DNA of 64,000 bases from Pedobacter heparinus DSM 2366 (GCF_000023825.1 NC_013061.1:4154001-4218000); one strand, 5' to 3'. Positions 43,585 to 53,247 are shown, numbered from the stretch's first letter. Made by a program: numbers and translations. Notes: generated from the sequence alone by a model not told the origin.

Positions 43585-44781
43585 TTAATGGATGCCCCTG
43601 AGTAACCTGCTCCACCTGATCTTGTGGAAGAATTTGGCGTTGCTATCAAAGCTCATCCAGATAAATAACGCTTTTCCTACAATATGGTCTTCCGGAACAA
43701 AGCCCCAATAACGTGAATCCAGGGAGTTGTGCCTGTTATCACCCATCATCCAGTAGTAATCCATTTTAAATGTATAAGTATCGGCAGGCTTTCCGTTGAT
43801 CAGCCAGCCATTGCCCGATTTTTCCAGTTTATTGCCTTCATAAATGCGGATACTGCGCTCATAAAGTGGCATATTTACACTGTCTAGCTTCACCGTCCAC
43901 CCTTTTTTAGGGATAACAATTGGCCCAAAGTTATCTACATTCCAGTTTCTGTTTTTATCAAAAGGAAAAATATCTGCTTCACGCTGTCCTTCCGGTTTTG
44001 ACAGCTCTTTAACAGATTTAACAAAATCAAGTTTCCGCACCTGGTCCATCATCAGTTCAGAACCATTGAAATAACAGGTGGTCGGATCTACGCTGTTGAT
44101 GTCATTGCTGATGTTAAAACCAATATCTTCGAAAACTGCGGGGTTCACATCAGGCGTTTTAAAGGTCACTTCATAAGAAAACTGTCCTGTAGGTTTCAGT
44201 TTTTCAGGTTTCCCGTTCACAGAAACCAGGCCTGCCTTCATGCTTACCGTATCACCGGCTATACCGATGCACCGTTTAATGTAGTTCTCTCTTTTATCGA
44301 CCGGTCTGCTCACCACCGTATAACGGGTATTGATCTCTTTCCAGCCCTCACTTCTTACCATCTGGTAATAATCAATATCCTGTTGTTCCAGGGCAACCGT
44401 ATCGCCCTGCGGATAGTTAAAAACAACTACATCATTTCTTTTGATATCAGACAATCCCGGTAACCTGCGGTATTTCCATTGCACCCCGTCCCAGTACGCC
44501 TTGGTGCCCGTTAAAGGCATGGTATGATGGGCAAAAGGAAAAGCAACAGGGGTCATAGGTATCCTTGCTCCATAATTTACTTTACTTACAAACAAAAAAT
44601 CACCGATCAGTAAAGACCTTTCCATGGAACCGGTAGGGATGGTATAAGCTTCTATAAAAAAGACCCTGATGATGGTGGCGGCAACAACGGCAAAAACAAT
44701 GGCATCCAGCCATTCACGGCTTCTTGTTTTTTTCTTTCTTGGCTTGTCTTCTTTAGTTTTTTGCCAGAATTTCCAACTCAT
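43585..44781 (-). CDS. lepB: Signal peptidase I
   Basis: This 398-residue inner-membrane protease removes signal peptides from exported proteins. A membrane anchor spans about residues 27-45, followed by the catalytic serine in IPTGSME (Ser52). The catalytic lysine is in NYIKRCIGIAGDT. The C-terminal block WMMGDNRHNSLDSRYWG is conserved. It is longer than E. coli LepB, with a large insertion between the two catalytic motifs as in other Bacteroidota. It is the last gene of the parA-parB-DUF5683-dapB-lepB run, 6 bp after dapB. Confidence 0.96.
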   Translation of the reverse strand: MSWKFWQKTKEDKPRKKKTRSREWLDAIVFAVVAATIIRVFFIEAYTIPTGSMERSLLIGDFLFVSKVNYGARIPMTPVAFPFAHHTMPLTGTKAYWDGVQWKYRRLPGLSDIKRNDVVVFNYPQGDTVALEQQDIDYYQMVRSEGWKEINTRYTVVSRPVDKRENYIKRCIGIAGDTVSMKAGLVSVNGKPEKLKPTGQFSYEVTFKTPDVNPAVFEDIGFNISNDINSVDPTTCYFNGSELMMDQVRKLDFVKSVKELSKPEGQREADIFPFDKNRNWNVDNFGPIVIPKKGWTVKLDSVNMPLYERSIRIYEGNKLEKSGNGWLINGKPADTYTFKMDYYWMMGDNRHNSLDSRYWGFVPEDHIVGKALFIWMSFDSNAKFFHKIRWSRLLRGIH

Positions 44782-44787
44782 ATCTTG

Positions 44788-45528
44788 TTATTTAAAATTA
44801 AATATATCGGCTATGTTATAAAAGCCCTGTTTATTTTGTAACCATTCGGCGGCAACTACTGCACCCAATGCAAAACCTGCACGGTTATGGGCGGTATGCT
44901 TCAGTTCTATTTCATCCACTTCCGAACTGTAGAGTACGGTATGTGTACCCGGTACGTTTTCCATCCTGAGCGATTCGATCAGCAATTGCTCTTTTTTCAC
45001 CACATCGTCAAACTGGGTACCTACCAGTTCATTTACCCACTCGGTCTTTCTGTCCATCTGCTCAATAATCCCTTCAGCAATGGTCATAGCGGTACCGCTT
45101 GGTGAGTCCAGCTTCTGGGTATGGTGGATTTCTTCTACCTGTACTTCATAGGCCGGATAGTCGTTCATCAGTTTCGCCATTACTTTATTGATATGGAAAA
45201 ACAGGTTAACCCCTATGCTAAAGTTTGACCCGTAAAGGAGGGTATTGTTACTGCTCAAACACTCATTTTTTACTTCCTGCAGTTGCCCGTACCAGCCGGT
45301 GGTACCAACCACCACTGGCAGGTTGGCATCAAAGCAGGCGTAGATATTGCTCAAAGCTGCATCAGGGGCACTAAAATCGATGGCCACATCGGCCTTCGAC
45401 AGGTTTTCCCTCGTTAAATCTTCTGTATTGTCAATATTGATCTTCAGGACCACTTCATGGCCCCTTTCCAGGGCAAAGCGCTCAATGATCTGTCCCATTT
45501 TACCGTAACCGAGTAAGGCTAATTTCAT
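44788..45528 (-). CDS. dapB: 4-hydroxy-tetrahydrodipicolinate reductase
   Basis: This 246-residue enzyme reduces 4-hydroxy-tetrahydrodipicolinate with NAD(P)H in lysine and diaminopimelate synthesis. The dinucleotide motif is LLGYGKMGQ near residue 3, followed by VAIDFSAPDAAL, VVGTTGWYGQL and the catalytic EIHHTQKLDSPSGTA. Length is slightly short but normal for Bacteroidota. It is 55 bp downstream of the DUF5683 gene. Confidence 0.96.
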   Translation of the reverse strand: MKLALLGYGKMGQIIERFALERGHEVVLKINIDNTEDLTRENLSKADVAIDFSAPDAALSNIYACFDANLPVVVGTTGWYGQLQEVKNECLSSNNTLLYGSNFSIGVNLFFHINKVMAKLMNDYPAYEVQVEEIHHTQKLDSPSGTAMTIAEGIIEQMDRKTEWVNELVGTQFDDVVKKEQLLIESLRMENVPGTHTVLYSSEVDEIELKHTAHNRAGFALGAVVAAEWLQNKQGFYNIADIFNFK

Positions 45529-45583
45529 ATATATCTTTTTTAGGTTAAGCAGCTGCCTGCGCAGTTTTCATCCTTCTATTTAT

Positions 45584-46237
45584 TTAAAACGTTAAACTAA
45601 GCTTTATTCCGGGAGTAACCGGGTTAAAGCCATATATCGTATTGGTATTGATCAGGTCAGGTGTTACTTTTATCTGGCTTACATCGCCTACATCAAAGTT
45701 TGCCAGGCGCGCATCAATATAGGCTTCTACAATATTCAGTAAATATAAGCCTACATAAGAAAAAATAATAACCTGTTTGTTTCGGCGGTAAATATCTTTA
45801 GCCTGGGTAAGCCGGTCGGTAGGTGAACTCGCATAAGGGCTTCCCGGTGGCGACTGATTGTTATTTTTTGCTCTATATTCCAGCTCATCTAAAAAGATGT
45901 TGTACTTTTTGCTGTTGTCCATATAAGAAATGGTAAGCAGGGTTGCTCCGGTATAAATACCGGCCACTTTTAAGCCCCTGTAAAAAGTAAAGCCATTACG
46001 GATCTGGCCCAGTCCCGGCAGCATAGCCGACCTGATTGCAGCCCTGCGGCCGGCAATCTTACCCATGTTTACATAAGGCTTTATAGAATCTCCTCTGGAG
46101 GTCTGCAGTACTGTGCTATCCTTTTTTTTTGCCTCTGTTTTTTCCCTGGTTGCAGTCTTTTTGCCGGGCGCAATCTGGGCACTTGTGGTAAGACCAGCAA
46201 AAAACAACAGCACCGATAACAGCAGCAACTTATACAT
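45584..46237 (-). CDS. DUF5683 membrane/secreted protein
   Basis: This 217-residue protein begins with a signal peptide (about residues 1-21, ending TTSAQ), then a Lys/Arg-rich linker and a DUF5683 domain with SAMLPGLGQIRNG followed by a hydrophobic segment at FYRGLKVAGIYTGATLLTI, and a second hydrophobic segment VIIFSYVGLYLLNIVEAYIDA. It overlaps parB by 1 bp. The placement between parB and dapB is conserved in Bacteroidota. Function is unknown. Confidence 0.85.
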   Translation of the reverse strand: MYKLLLLSVLLFFAGLTTSAQIAPGKKTATREKTEAKKKDSTVLQTSRGDSIKPYVNMGKIAGRRAAIRSAMLPGLGQIRNGFTFYRGLKVAGIYTGATLLTISYMDNSKKYNIFLDELEYRAKNNNQSPPGSPYASSPTDRLTQAKDIYRRNKQVIIFSYVGLYLLNIVEAYIDARLANFDVGDVSQIKVTPDLINTNTIYGFNPVTPGIKLSLTF

Positions 46238-47160
46238 TACCAGTCAAGCAGCTCTAAGATCCTGTTCAGGTCGTCGTCGGACATAAAGGGGATTTCTATT
46301 GCCCCTTTGCCATTCTCGCCTACCTTCAGCTTCACTTTTGTGGCAAATTTAGAAGCCAGGTCTTTCTGCAGCTTCTGATATTCGGCCGGTACTGATTTGG
46401 TTTTAAGCTGGAATTTTGGTTTTACTTCAACGCTGTTGATGCTCCTTACCAGTTCCTCTACTTTTCTAACCGAAAGTCCTTTATCAATAATTTCCTGGTG
46501 GATAAAAAGTTGTTTATCGGGCTGTTCTACATTGATCAGTGCACGGGCATGTCCCATAGATATTTTCTGGTCGCGGATAGAGATCTGGATGGCCGGGGGT
46601 AATTTCAGCAGGCGCAGGTAATTGGTTACTGTGGTCCGGTTTTTACCTACCCTTTCGCCAAGCTGCTCCTGTTTCAGGTTACATTCGTCCAGCATGCGCT
46701 GAAAGCTGAGGGCTACCTCTATCGCATTCAGGTTTTCGCGCTGTATGTTCTCAATCAGCGCCATTTCCAGCATCTGCTGGTCGTTTGCAAGCCGGATGTA
46801 TGCTGGTATTTGTGTTAAGCCTGCCAGTTTAGAGGCACGCAGTCTGCGCTCACCCGAGATCAGCTGGTAGTGGTTGGCCGACTGCTTTCTAACTGTGATC
46901 GGCTGGATCAGTCCCTGCACCTTGATAGACTCCGACAGCTCATTTAAAGCCACCTGATCAAATTCAGTACGCGGCTGGTAAGGATTGGTCTCAATTTCGC
47001 TGATATTGATCAGGCCGATCCCGTTGTTACTACTGGTTTCCTGCCTGGTTTCGCTTACCGGGTTAACCCCATTATTTTTAGGTGGATTAGTCGATTCGCT
47101 ATCATCTAAGAGCGCACTTAATCCTCTGCCTAAACCTGTTTTTCGCTGAAAAGATGTCAT
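46237..47160 (-). CDS. parB: Chromosome partitioning protein ParB
   Basis: This 307-residue protein is the ParB-family DNA-binding CTPase for chromosome segregation. The N-terminus GLGRGLSALLDD is the usual ParA-contact peptide, followed by ETNPYQPRTEFD and the CTP-binding GERRLRASKLAGL. A helix-turn-helix follows (QEQLGERVGKNRTTVTNYLRLLKLP), then a dimerisation C-terminus. It lies 10 bp after parA. No parS site was found in the window. Confidence 0.97.
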   Translation of the reverse strand: MTSFQRKTGLGRGLSALLDDSESTNPPKNNGVNPVSETRQETSSNNGIGLINISEIETNPYQPRTEFDQVALNELSESIKVQGLIQPITVRKQSANHYQLISGERRLRASKLAGLTQIPAYIRLANDQQMLEMALIENIQRENLNAIEVALSFQRMLDECNLKQEQLGERVGKNRTTVTNYLRLLKLPPAIQISIRDQKISMGHARALINVEQPDKQLFIHQEIIDKGLSVRKVEELVRSINSVEVKPKFQLKTKSVPAEYQKLQKDLASKFATKVKLKVGENGKGAIEIPFMSDDDLNRILELLDW

Positions 47161-47170
47161 TAAAAAATAA

Positions 47171-47974
47171 TTATATAATTGCTGTGGTTACATCCTGCAC
47201 TTCTTTAACCATTCCGTTTTTACGAACAATCTCGCGTGCAAGGTTCAGATAATTGATGGCCCCTTTGCAATTTGCATCGTGCATAATTACAGAAACACCA
47301 TAACTTGGTGCTTCACTCAGGCGGGTATTACGTTGAATAATGGTTTCAAAAACCAATTCCTGAAAATGTGTCTTCACTTCTTCAACCACCTGGTTGGACA
47401 AGCGCAAACGTACATCATACATGGTCAGCAAAATACCCTCAATTTCCAGTTCAGGATTTAAACGGTTTTGTACAATTTTAATTGTGTTCAGGAGTTTACC
47501 CAAACCTTCAAGCGCAAAATATTCGCATTGTACAGGGATGATCACAGAATCTGCAGCTGTAAGTGCATTGATGGTGATGAGGCCCAGGGAAGGAGAACAG
47601 TCAATAATGATAAAATCATACTGATCTTTGATCTTTTCCAGTACAGCCTTCATTTTATACTCCCTGTTGTTCAGGTTGATCATCTCAATCTCGGCACCAA
47701 CCAGGTCTATGTGCGCAGGCAACAGATCCAGGTTAGGAGTCTCTGTTTTTTGTATCGCTTCTGTAGGTTCGATATCGTTAATGATACACTCGTAAATGCT
47801 GTTCTTGATATTTCTTGGATCAAAACCAATACCGGAGGTAGAATTTGCCTGAGGATCTGCGTCAACCAATAATGTCCTGTATTCCAGTACGGCTAAACTT
47901 GCGGCTAAGTTTATAGATGATGTTGTTTTACCTACACCACCTTTTTGATTTGCCAATGCAATAATTTTACTCAT
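47171..47974 (-). CDS. parA: Chromosome partitioning ATPase ParA (Soj)
   Basis: This 267-residue protein is the Walker-type partition ATPase acting with ParB. It begins with the deviant Walker A motif NQKGGVGKTTSSIN (Lys11 to Thr18), then VDADPQANSTSGIG (Walker A') and FIIIDCSPSLGLIT. Length is typical for chromosomal Soj. It is the first gene of the five-gene minus-strand run, facing the FMN reductase gene across 183 bp. Confidence 0.97.
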   Translation of the reverse strand: MSKIIALANQKGGVGKTTSSINLAASLAVLEYRTLLVDADPQANSTSGIGFDPRNIKNSIYECIINDIEPTEAIQKTETPNLDLLPAHIDLVGAEIEMINLNNREYKMKAVLEKIKDQYDFIIIDCSPSLGLITINALTAADSVIIPVQCEYFALEGLGKLLNTIKIVQNRLNPELEIEGILLTMYDVRLRLSNQVVEEVKTHFQELVFETIIQRNTRLSEAPSYGVSVIMHDANCKGAINYLNLAREIVRKNGMVKEVQDVTTAII

Positions 47975-48022
47975 TTATCTTTTTAATAATTTACCAATTA
48001 TTTAATAAGGCTTTAATTTACG

Positions 48023-48054
48023 TTGAAGTAAATCTATAAAAAATGCTATTTTTG
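48023..48054 (+). promoter_or_regulatory. Candidate promoter of the FMN reductase gene
   Basis: TTG at 48023-48025, 21 bp, then TATTTTTG at 48047-48054 fit the Bacteroidota consensus. The predicted start near 48061 leaves a leader of about 97 nt before the ATG at 48158. Confidence 0.45.
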
Positions 48055-48157
48055 TAATGATTTAGGCATATTTTAACGATTAGCTAAGATACAAACTAAA
48101 TGGCAAAATTAGTATTAATGCCATAAGTGTTTTACACATCTTATTAACAATTTATAC

Positions 48158-48679
48158 ATGGTAACCATCATATCGGGCACAAACAGGCCGGCAAGTAATA
48201 CCTTAAAAGTTGCAAAATATTACCAGAAAACATTGGCAGAAAAAGGGTTACAAACCAACCTTTTTAATCTGGAAGACCTGCCGGAAAGCCTGATTGAGTC
48301 TGACCTTTATGGAAAAAGAAGTCCGGGTTTTGAGCCCATCCAGCAGCTGGTTACCCAAACCAGCAAATTTCTCTTTATTATACCCGAATACAACGGCAGC
48401 TTTCCCGGGGTTCTGAAAACGTTTATAGATGCCTGTAACTTTCCCGAGAGTTTTTATGATAAAAAAGCGGCTTTAGTGGGGCTTTCCTCTGGCAGGTATG
48501 GCAACATCAGGGGAATAGATCATTTTGGTGGGGTTTGCAGCTACCTGCATTTACATGTATTGCCCTTAAGGATCCACATTTCTGCCATTAAAACCGAATT
48601 TGATGAAAATGGCAACCTGTTTAAAGAAGATACTTTAAAATTTACAGGACAGCAGATGGACAAGTTTATTGCGTTTTAA
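48158..48679 (+). CDS. NAD(P)H-dependent FMN reductase family protein
   Basis: This 173-residue cytoplasmic protein is an NADPH-dependent FMN reductase-type flavoprotein. The phosphate-binding loop is ISGTNRPASNTLKVAKYY (residues 4-21), and the family segment IPEYNGSFPGVLKTFIDAC follows. GLSSGRYGNIRGIDH is another match. It likely transfers electrons from NAD(P)H to FMN or a quinone. Its last 14 bp overlap, tail to tail, with the next gene on the minus strand. Confidence 0.9.
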   Translation: MVTIISGTNRPASNTLKVAKYYQKTLAEKGLQTNLFNLEDLPESLIESDLYGKRSPGFEPIQQLVTQTSKFLFIIPEYNGSFPGVLKTFIDACNFPESFYDKKAALVGLSSGRYGNIRGIDHFGGVCSYLHLHVLPLRIHISAIKTEFDENGNLFKEDTLKFTGQQMDKFIAF

Positions 48680-49124
48680 AGCTCAGCCAGTCAATCCCTT
48701 CATTGCCAAACACAAAAGATCCCGGATGCAGCATTTCTGCAATGTCTTCCAGTAATGCTACCAGGTCCCTGGCATCGTCAAAATCCAGGTCAAGCCCGTT
48801 CATCAGGTAAACCTGGTTATAAGCCACAGCAGGCCATGTATTTTGCAGTAGTGCAGGTACAATACCCATCAGTTCCAGCATGGTGCGCCCCTTTTCCATA
48901 TAGATGACCACTTTTGCGGTATCGGTAAAATCGTGCAGCAGCCCCCCGGCATCTACAATCACTTCTTCCAGCGCATAATTTAATTTGTTATGTGTATCCA
49001 GACAGGCTACAGGTACCTTTTCCATAAACTTTATTTTATGCTGGATTATATCTACCCTTTCCTGAAGATCTTCTCTTAAAGTCTCATCTTTAACTTTATT
49101 TATAACCGCATTTAAAAAAGACAT
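48666..49124 (-). CDS. Cytoplasmic protein resembling the C-terminal half of BtuF-type binding proteins
   Basis: This 152-residue protein has no signal peptide or lipobox. Residues about 18-145 follow the pattern of the C-terminal lobe of periplasmic vitamin B12/iron-complex binding proteins: an ERVDIIQHKI helix, then PVACLDT at the point where BtuF reads VACLEW, then VDAGGLL, AYNQVYLMNG and EDIAEMLHPGSF. The N-terminal lobe is absent. It could be a soluble recruited half or a relic. I recognise the pattern but not a named family, so the call is tentative. It overlaps the FMN reductase gene by 14 bp. Confidence 0.5.
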   Translation of the reverse strand: MSFLNAVINKVKDETLREDLQERVDIIQHKIKFMEKVPVACLDTHNKLNYALEEVIVDAGGLLHDFTDTAKVVIYMEKGRTMLELMGIVPALLQNTWPAVAYNQVYLMNGLDLDFDDARDLVALLEDIAEMLHPGSFVFGNEGIDWLSFKTQ

Positions 49125-49169
49125 ATAGATTTATTTATTACTTTGTACAAAATTACTATTCCTGAACTG

Positions 49170-50804
49170 ATGCGCCGTATTCTAAGCAATATTTTTTCTT
49201 TGCTGCTCATTTTAACTTTTGCAGCATGTAAAAACCAATCTTCCAATGCAGAAAAAAAGGTTTTTAGCATGAACCTTGATCAAAATGTGACATCCCTTGA
49301 TCCCGCTTTTGCGCGCAACCAGAATGCCATCTGGATGATCAACCAGATTTTTAACGGACTGGTACAGATTGACAGTTCCTTAAATACCTTGCCCTGTATT
49401 GCTAAAACATGGGAAATTTCGAAAGACGGCTTAACCTACACCTTTCACCTCCGCAATGATGTTTATTTTCATGACGACCCGATTTTTCCGGGTGGCAAAG
49501 GCCGTAAAGCTGTTGCAGCAGATTTCAGATACAGCTTTTACAGGCTTATAGACCCAAAAGTGGCTTCATCCGGGGGATGGATCTTCAGCGATAAGGTAAA
49601 AGACATCAATAGCTTTATTGCGGTAAATGACACGACTTTCCAGGTAAAACTCATGAAGCCTTTTCCTGCTTTTATGAACCTGCTCACTACGCAGTACTGC
49701 TCAGTGGTTCCGAAAGAAATTGTAGAGCATTATGGTAAGGATTTCCGTAGTCACCCTATAGGCACGGGTCCGTTTAAATTCAAGTACTGGAAAGAGGATG
49801 AGATACTGGTGATGTTAAAAAACGAACATTACTGGGAAAAAGAAGGCGACCGGCAATTGCCCTACCTGGATGCGGTAAAAGTTACTTTTATTAGCGACAA
49901 GCAGAGTGCCTTCATGAATTTCATTAAAAAGGACCTGGATTATTTTGATAAGGTTGATGGCAGCTACCGTGACGATATTTTAACCAAAAGCGGAAAAATG
50001 ACCAGTAAGTACAAAGGCAAATTCAAGCTCAGAAAAGGCCCTTATCTGTGCACAGAATACGTAGGTATCCTGGTAGACACCTCGAAGGCCATTGCTAAAA
50101 ATTCGCCCTTAAAATATAAAAAGGTAAGACAGGCCATTAATTATGCGATTGATAAACCCAAGCTGATCAAATATTTAAGGAACAGCATCGGCATGCCGGC
50201 CACCTCTGGATTTATCCCGCATGGCATGCCTGGTTTTGACAGTACAGCGGTTAAAGGTTACCATTACGAACCGCAAAAAGCAGCCCGCCTACTGGCCGAA
50301 GCTGGTTTCCCGAACGGAAAGGGTATGCCGCAGATTACCCTCAGCACTTCTACCACTTATAAAGACCTGATCGAATTTATTCAGGGGGAGCTAAGTGCCA
50401 TAGGCATCAATGTAAAGGTTGATGTAAGCCCAAGTGCCAGTCTGCGCGACCTGATCTCAAAAAATGGGGTAAACTTTTTCAGGGGCTCCTGGATTGCCGA
50501 TTATCCGGATGGCGAGAACTACCTGGCCATGTTCTATTCCAGGAACAAAGTACCGAACGGCCCCAATTATACAGGTTATTTTAACGATGAGTTTGACCGT
50601 CTTTTTGAACAGAGCTATTACGAAAGCGACAACCAAAAGCGTTACCTGCTGTATCAGAAAATGGATAGAATGATCGTAGAATATGCCAACGTAGTGCCGA
50701 TACTCTACGATCAATCGCTTGTGATGACACAGAACAATATCAGTGGCCTGCAGGTGAATGCGTTAAACCTGATGATATTGAAGACTGTCAGGAAGGAAAA
50801 TTAA
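49170..50804 (+). CDS. ABC-type oligopeptide-binding lipoprotein (SBP_bac_5)
   Basis: The ATG at 49170 (MRRILSNIFSLLLIL) gives 544 residues with a lipobox at LTFAACK, so Cys20 is lipidated. A non-ATG start at 49143 is rejected because it extends past the signal peptide. The rest is an OppA/DppA-type solute-binding protein, with SLDPAFARNQNAIWMINQIFNGL, WEISKDGLTYTFHLR and the C-terminal GSWIADYPDGENYLAMFYS and FDRLFEQSYYE blocks. No permease or ATPase gene is adjacent. Confidence 0.9.
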   Translation: MRRILSNIFSLLLILTFAACKNQSSNAEKKVFSMNLDQNVTSLDPAFARNQNAIWMINQIFNGLVQIDSSLNTLPCIAKTWEISKDGLTYTFHLRNDVYFHDDPIFPGGKGRKAVAADFRYSFYRLIDPKVASSGGWIFSDKVKDINSFIAVNDTTFQVKLMKPFPAFMNLLTTQYCSVVPKEIVEHYGKDFRSHPIGTGPFKFKYWKEDEILVMLKNEHYWEKEGDRQLPYLDAVKVTFISDKQSAFMNFIKKDLDYFDKVDGSYRDDILTKSGKMTSKYKGKFKLRKGPYLCTEYVGILVDTSKAIAKNSPLKYKKVRQAINYAIDKPKLIKYLRNSIGMPATSGFIPHGMPGFDSTAVKGYHYEPQKAARLLAEAGFPNGKGMPQITLSTSTTYKDLIEFIQGELSAIGINVKVDVSPSASLRDLISKNGVNFFRGSWIADYPDGENYLAMFYSRNKVPNGPNYTGYFNDEFDRLFEQSYYESDNQKRYLLYQKMDRMIVEYANVVPILYDQSLVMTQNNISGLQVNALNLMILKTVRKEN

Positions 50805-50808
50805 GCGG

Positions 50809-53247
50809 TTATTTTAGTCCGCCACCACCCATTTGCCCAGCACCCTGCTGCTCGTCTTTCTTAAGGTCGTCGTTGTTGATCCCCTTTTTCTTTTTAGACT
50901 GGGCATTGTAGTTTATTTTTCCAAAATTATAACTGAAGTTCAACCCAAAGGAACGCAAAGGATAATGGATATCGGTGCGCTGGATAGAATTGGCAGTGGT
51001 ATTGGTAGTTTTGATGTTCAGATCGCGGTTAATCGGGTTCAGCACATTTAATCCTATCGTAGCTTTTTTCTTCAGGATTTCCTTTTTAACCGCTCCTCCA
51101 TAAAAATACATCATATCGGTTTTTCCCTGGAAGGTCCGTTTTGGTGCATTCAGCACACCCCATAGCTCGGTGCTCCAGCCACCAGGCAGCGCATAAGCAG
51201 AACGGGCAAAAGCAGTATAATTTAAAAAGGTACCGGTATTTATATTGTTCTCTGCATTGTTAATTTCGTAGGTGTTTAGCCCCAGGTTGGCCATTAAGGT
51301 CCATTTCGGTTTAGGGTTATAAGAACCGAATACGTTAAAACCGTAAGACTGACTGGTACCCACATTGATATAGGTAGTCAGGTTTTTACTTATGCCATTG
51401 TCAACAATTGGCCTTATGGCACTTTCTATTACATTCTGTGTATTGCGGTAAAACATCGAAACGTTAATTACAGAACCTTTTATAAAAGTGGAATAACCCA
51501 GCTCTATGTTATCCGAAAGTTCGGGCGACAGCTTCGGGTTTCCTTCCATAGGGTTAAACACATCACTTTCATTTCTGAAGGGATTCAGATAAAACAGGCT
51601 GGGTCTTTGCACCCTACGGTTATAACTCAGCTTCAGGGTGGTCATAGCTTTTAAGGTCTGCGAGATCACCATACTAGGAAACAGGTTAAAATAATCGTTG
51701 TCAAAATTAAACGTATTACCTGCCAGTCCACCTATTTTGGTATATTCTGCCCTTAAGCCGGCCTTAACCGTAATTTTCTTGCTCAGTTTAAAACCCATCA
51801 CCCCGTAAGCCGCAGCCACATTCTGGTCATAATCAAAATCCTGTGCCGACTGGTCATAATCGCTGATGATGTTCCTGAAGATCCCCTTTAAACCTGTTTC
51901 AAGAGTAGTTGTTTTGCTAAAAGGATAGGTATAATCGGTTTGAAGGGTATACTCATTGTTTTTACCTGTGTTATGGCCAAGTATCACCACATCAGGAATC
52001 CCTGCGCTGGTAAATCTGTTGGTAAAATCACTACCATTGCGACCGGTCGACAATTGTGCAGATACGCTAAACTCTTCTCCTTCTTTTTTACTTGTTTTAC
52101 GGTAGTCTACGTTCCAGTCAAGGTTATTAAAACTCATGTCCATATCCCTGAAATTGGTAGAAGCAATGCCATTTCTCAGGATGTCTGAACTGCCGGGCCC
52201 TCCATTAGAGAAACGGTTCATTTTTACCGTGGTACTGAAGTTGTTATAGGCATTCACATCATAATCCAGGCCAAAGCTCCCATTGTAACCTACCCTCGAC
52301 CATTTGGAATAACCATCCTGTAATACCGTATTGGTAACCCCATCTATAGTGGCACTGTTAAAAGTAACCACCTTTGAATTTTGCGGGTAGGCCTGGTTTA
52401 ACCCCAGATTTCCATTTACGGATAAACGCCCGGTTTTGGCATTCAAACTAAAGTTTCCATTATTGGAACGCGTACCTACGGTAGTATTTATACTTCCGCT
52501 AACTCCTTCGGCGGTTTTCTTTTTGGTAATGATGTTGATGATCCCACCCGAACCTTCAGCATCGTATTTCGCAGAGGGGCTGGTAATCACCTCTACACTT
52601 TTGATCTGCTCTGCAGGGATCATTTTTAGCGCATCGGCCACACTATTGGCCATAGTTCCCGATGGCTTACCATTGATCAGTACCCGCACGGAACTTCCCC
52701 TCAGCTGCACATTCCCGTTAATATCAACCGAAAGCATTGGAACTTTGCGCATCACATCGGTCGCATCGCCGCCGGCATTGGTAATGTCCTGCTCGGCATT
52801 ATAGACCAGTTTGTCTACTTTATTTTCTATCAGTGCTTTCTGCCCTGTAATCTCTACTTCCTTTAAATTACCTGCAATAGGGCTGATGTAAATTATCCCT
52901 GTATTGTGGTCTGGTTTTTCTGGCGTGGTTTTCACATTCAACGTCCTGGTCTTATAGCCCATAAAGCCGACCGTCAGTTTATATTCGTCGGGTACAACAT
53001 TTTGCAATACTACCTTTCCTTTCGCATCGGTAACTCCACCGTTAACAGATTTATTGTCCTTCACCTTAATCAGGGAAATACTGGCATAGTCGACAGGCTT
53101 TTTAGTCAGAGAATCCATGATTATAGCCGTAATGCGACCGGTAACCGTAGATGTTGTACCGCCGCCCAGTGAAAATTGCGCGCTGGCATTAAAAGCAGTT
53201 GCTAAAAATATAAATAGTAAAATGATTGGTTTCTTATAAGTTTTCAT
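50809..53247 (-). CDS. TonB-dependent receptor-like outer-membrane beta-barrel protein
   Basis: Translation probably begins at the ATG at 53247 (MKTYKKPIILL), giving 812 residues, because the upstream 18 residues precede the signal peptide. After the signal peptide (about residues 1-24, ending ASAQ) a carboxypeptidase-regulatory-like domain (about 35-115) precedes a plug with ITNAGGDATDVMRKVPM, VQLRGSSVRVLINGKPSG, and SVEVITSPSAKYDAEGSGGI, followed by a beta-barrel (outer membrane protein beta-barrel family). It is a lone receptor with no SusD, so its substrate (siderophore, metal or other) is unknown. The C-terminal tail after the barrel is hydrophilic and Gly-rich (GGGGLK). Confidence 0.9.
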   Translation of the reverse strand: MKTYKKPIILLFIFLATAFNASAQFSLGGGTTSTVTGRITAIIMDSLTKKPVDYASISLIKVKDNKSVNGGVTDAKGKVVLQNVVPDEYKLTVGFMGYKTRTLNVKTTPEKPDHNTGIIYISPIAGNLKEVEITGQKALIENKVDKLVYNAEQDITNAGGDATDVMRKVPMLSVDINGNVQLRGSSVRVLINGKPSGTMANSVADALKMIPAEQIKSVEVITSPSAKYDAEGSGGIINIITKKKTAEGVSGSINTTVGTRSNNGNFSLNAKTGRLSVNGNLGLNQAYPQNSKVVTFNSATIDGVTNTVLQDGYSKWSRVGYNGSFGLDYDVNAYNNFSTTVKMNRFSNGGPGSSDILRNGIASTNFRDMDMSFNNLDWNVDYRKTSKKEGEEFSVSAQLSTGRNGSDFTNRFTSAGIPDVVILGHNTGKNNEYTLQTDYTYPFSKTTTLETGLKGIFRNIISDYDQSAQDFDYDQNVAAAYGVMGFKLSKKITVKAGLRAEYTKIGGLAGNTFNFDNDYFNLFPSMVISQTLKAMTTLKLSYNRRVQRPSLFYLNPFRNESDVFNPMEGNPKLSPELSDNIELGYSTFIKGSVINVSMFYRNTQNVIESAIRPIVDNGISKNLTTYINVGTSQSYGFNVFGSYNPKPKWTLMANLGLNTYEINNAENNINTGTFLNYTAFARSAYALPGGWSTELWGVLNAPKRTFQGKTDMMYFYGGAVKKEILKKKATIGLNVLNPINRDLNIKTTNTTANSIQRTDIHYPLRSFGLNFSYNFGKINYNAQSKKKKGINNDDLKKDEQQGAGQMGGGGLK

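Noticed and set aside
47975..48157. parS site or replication origin near parAB
   Set aside because: No TGTTTCACGTGAAACA-type palindrome or cluster of TTATCCACA DnaA boxes was found in this gap or nearby.
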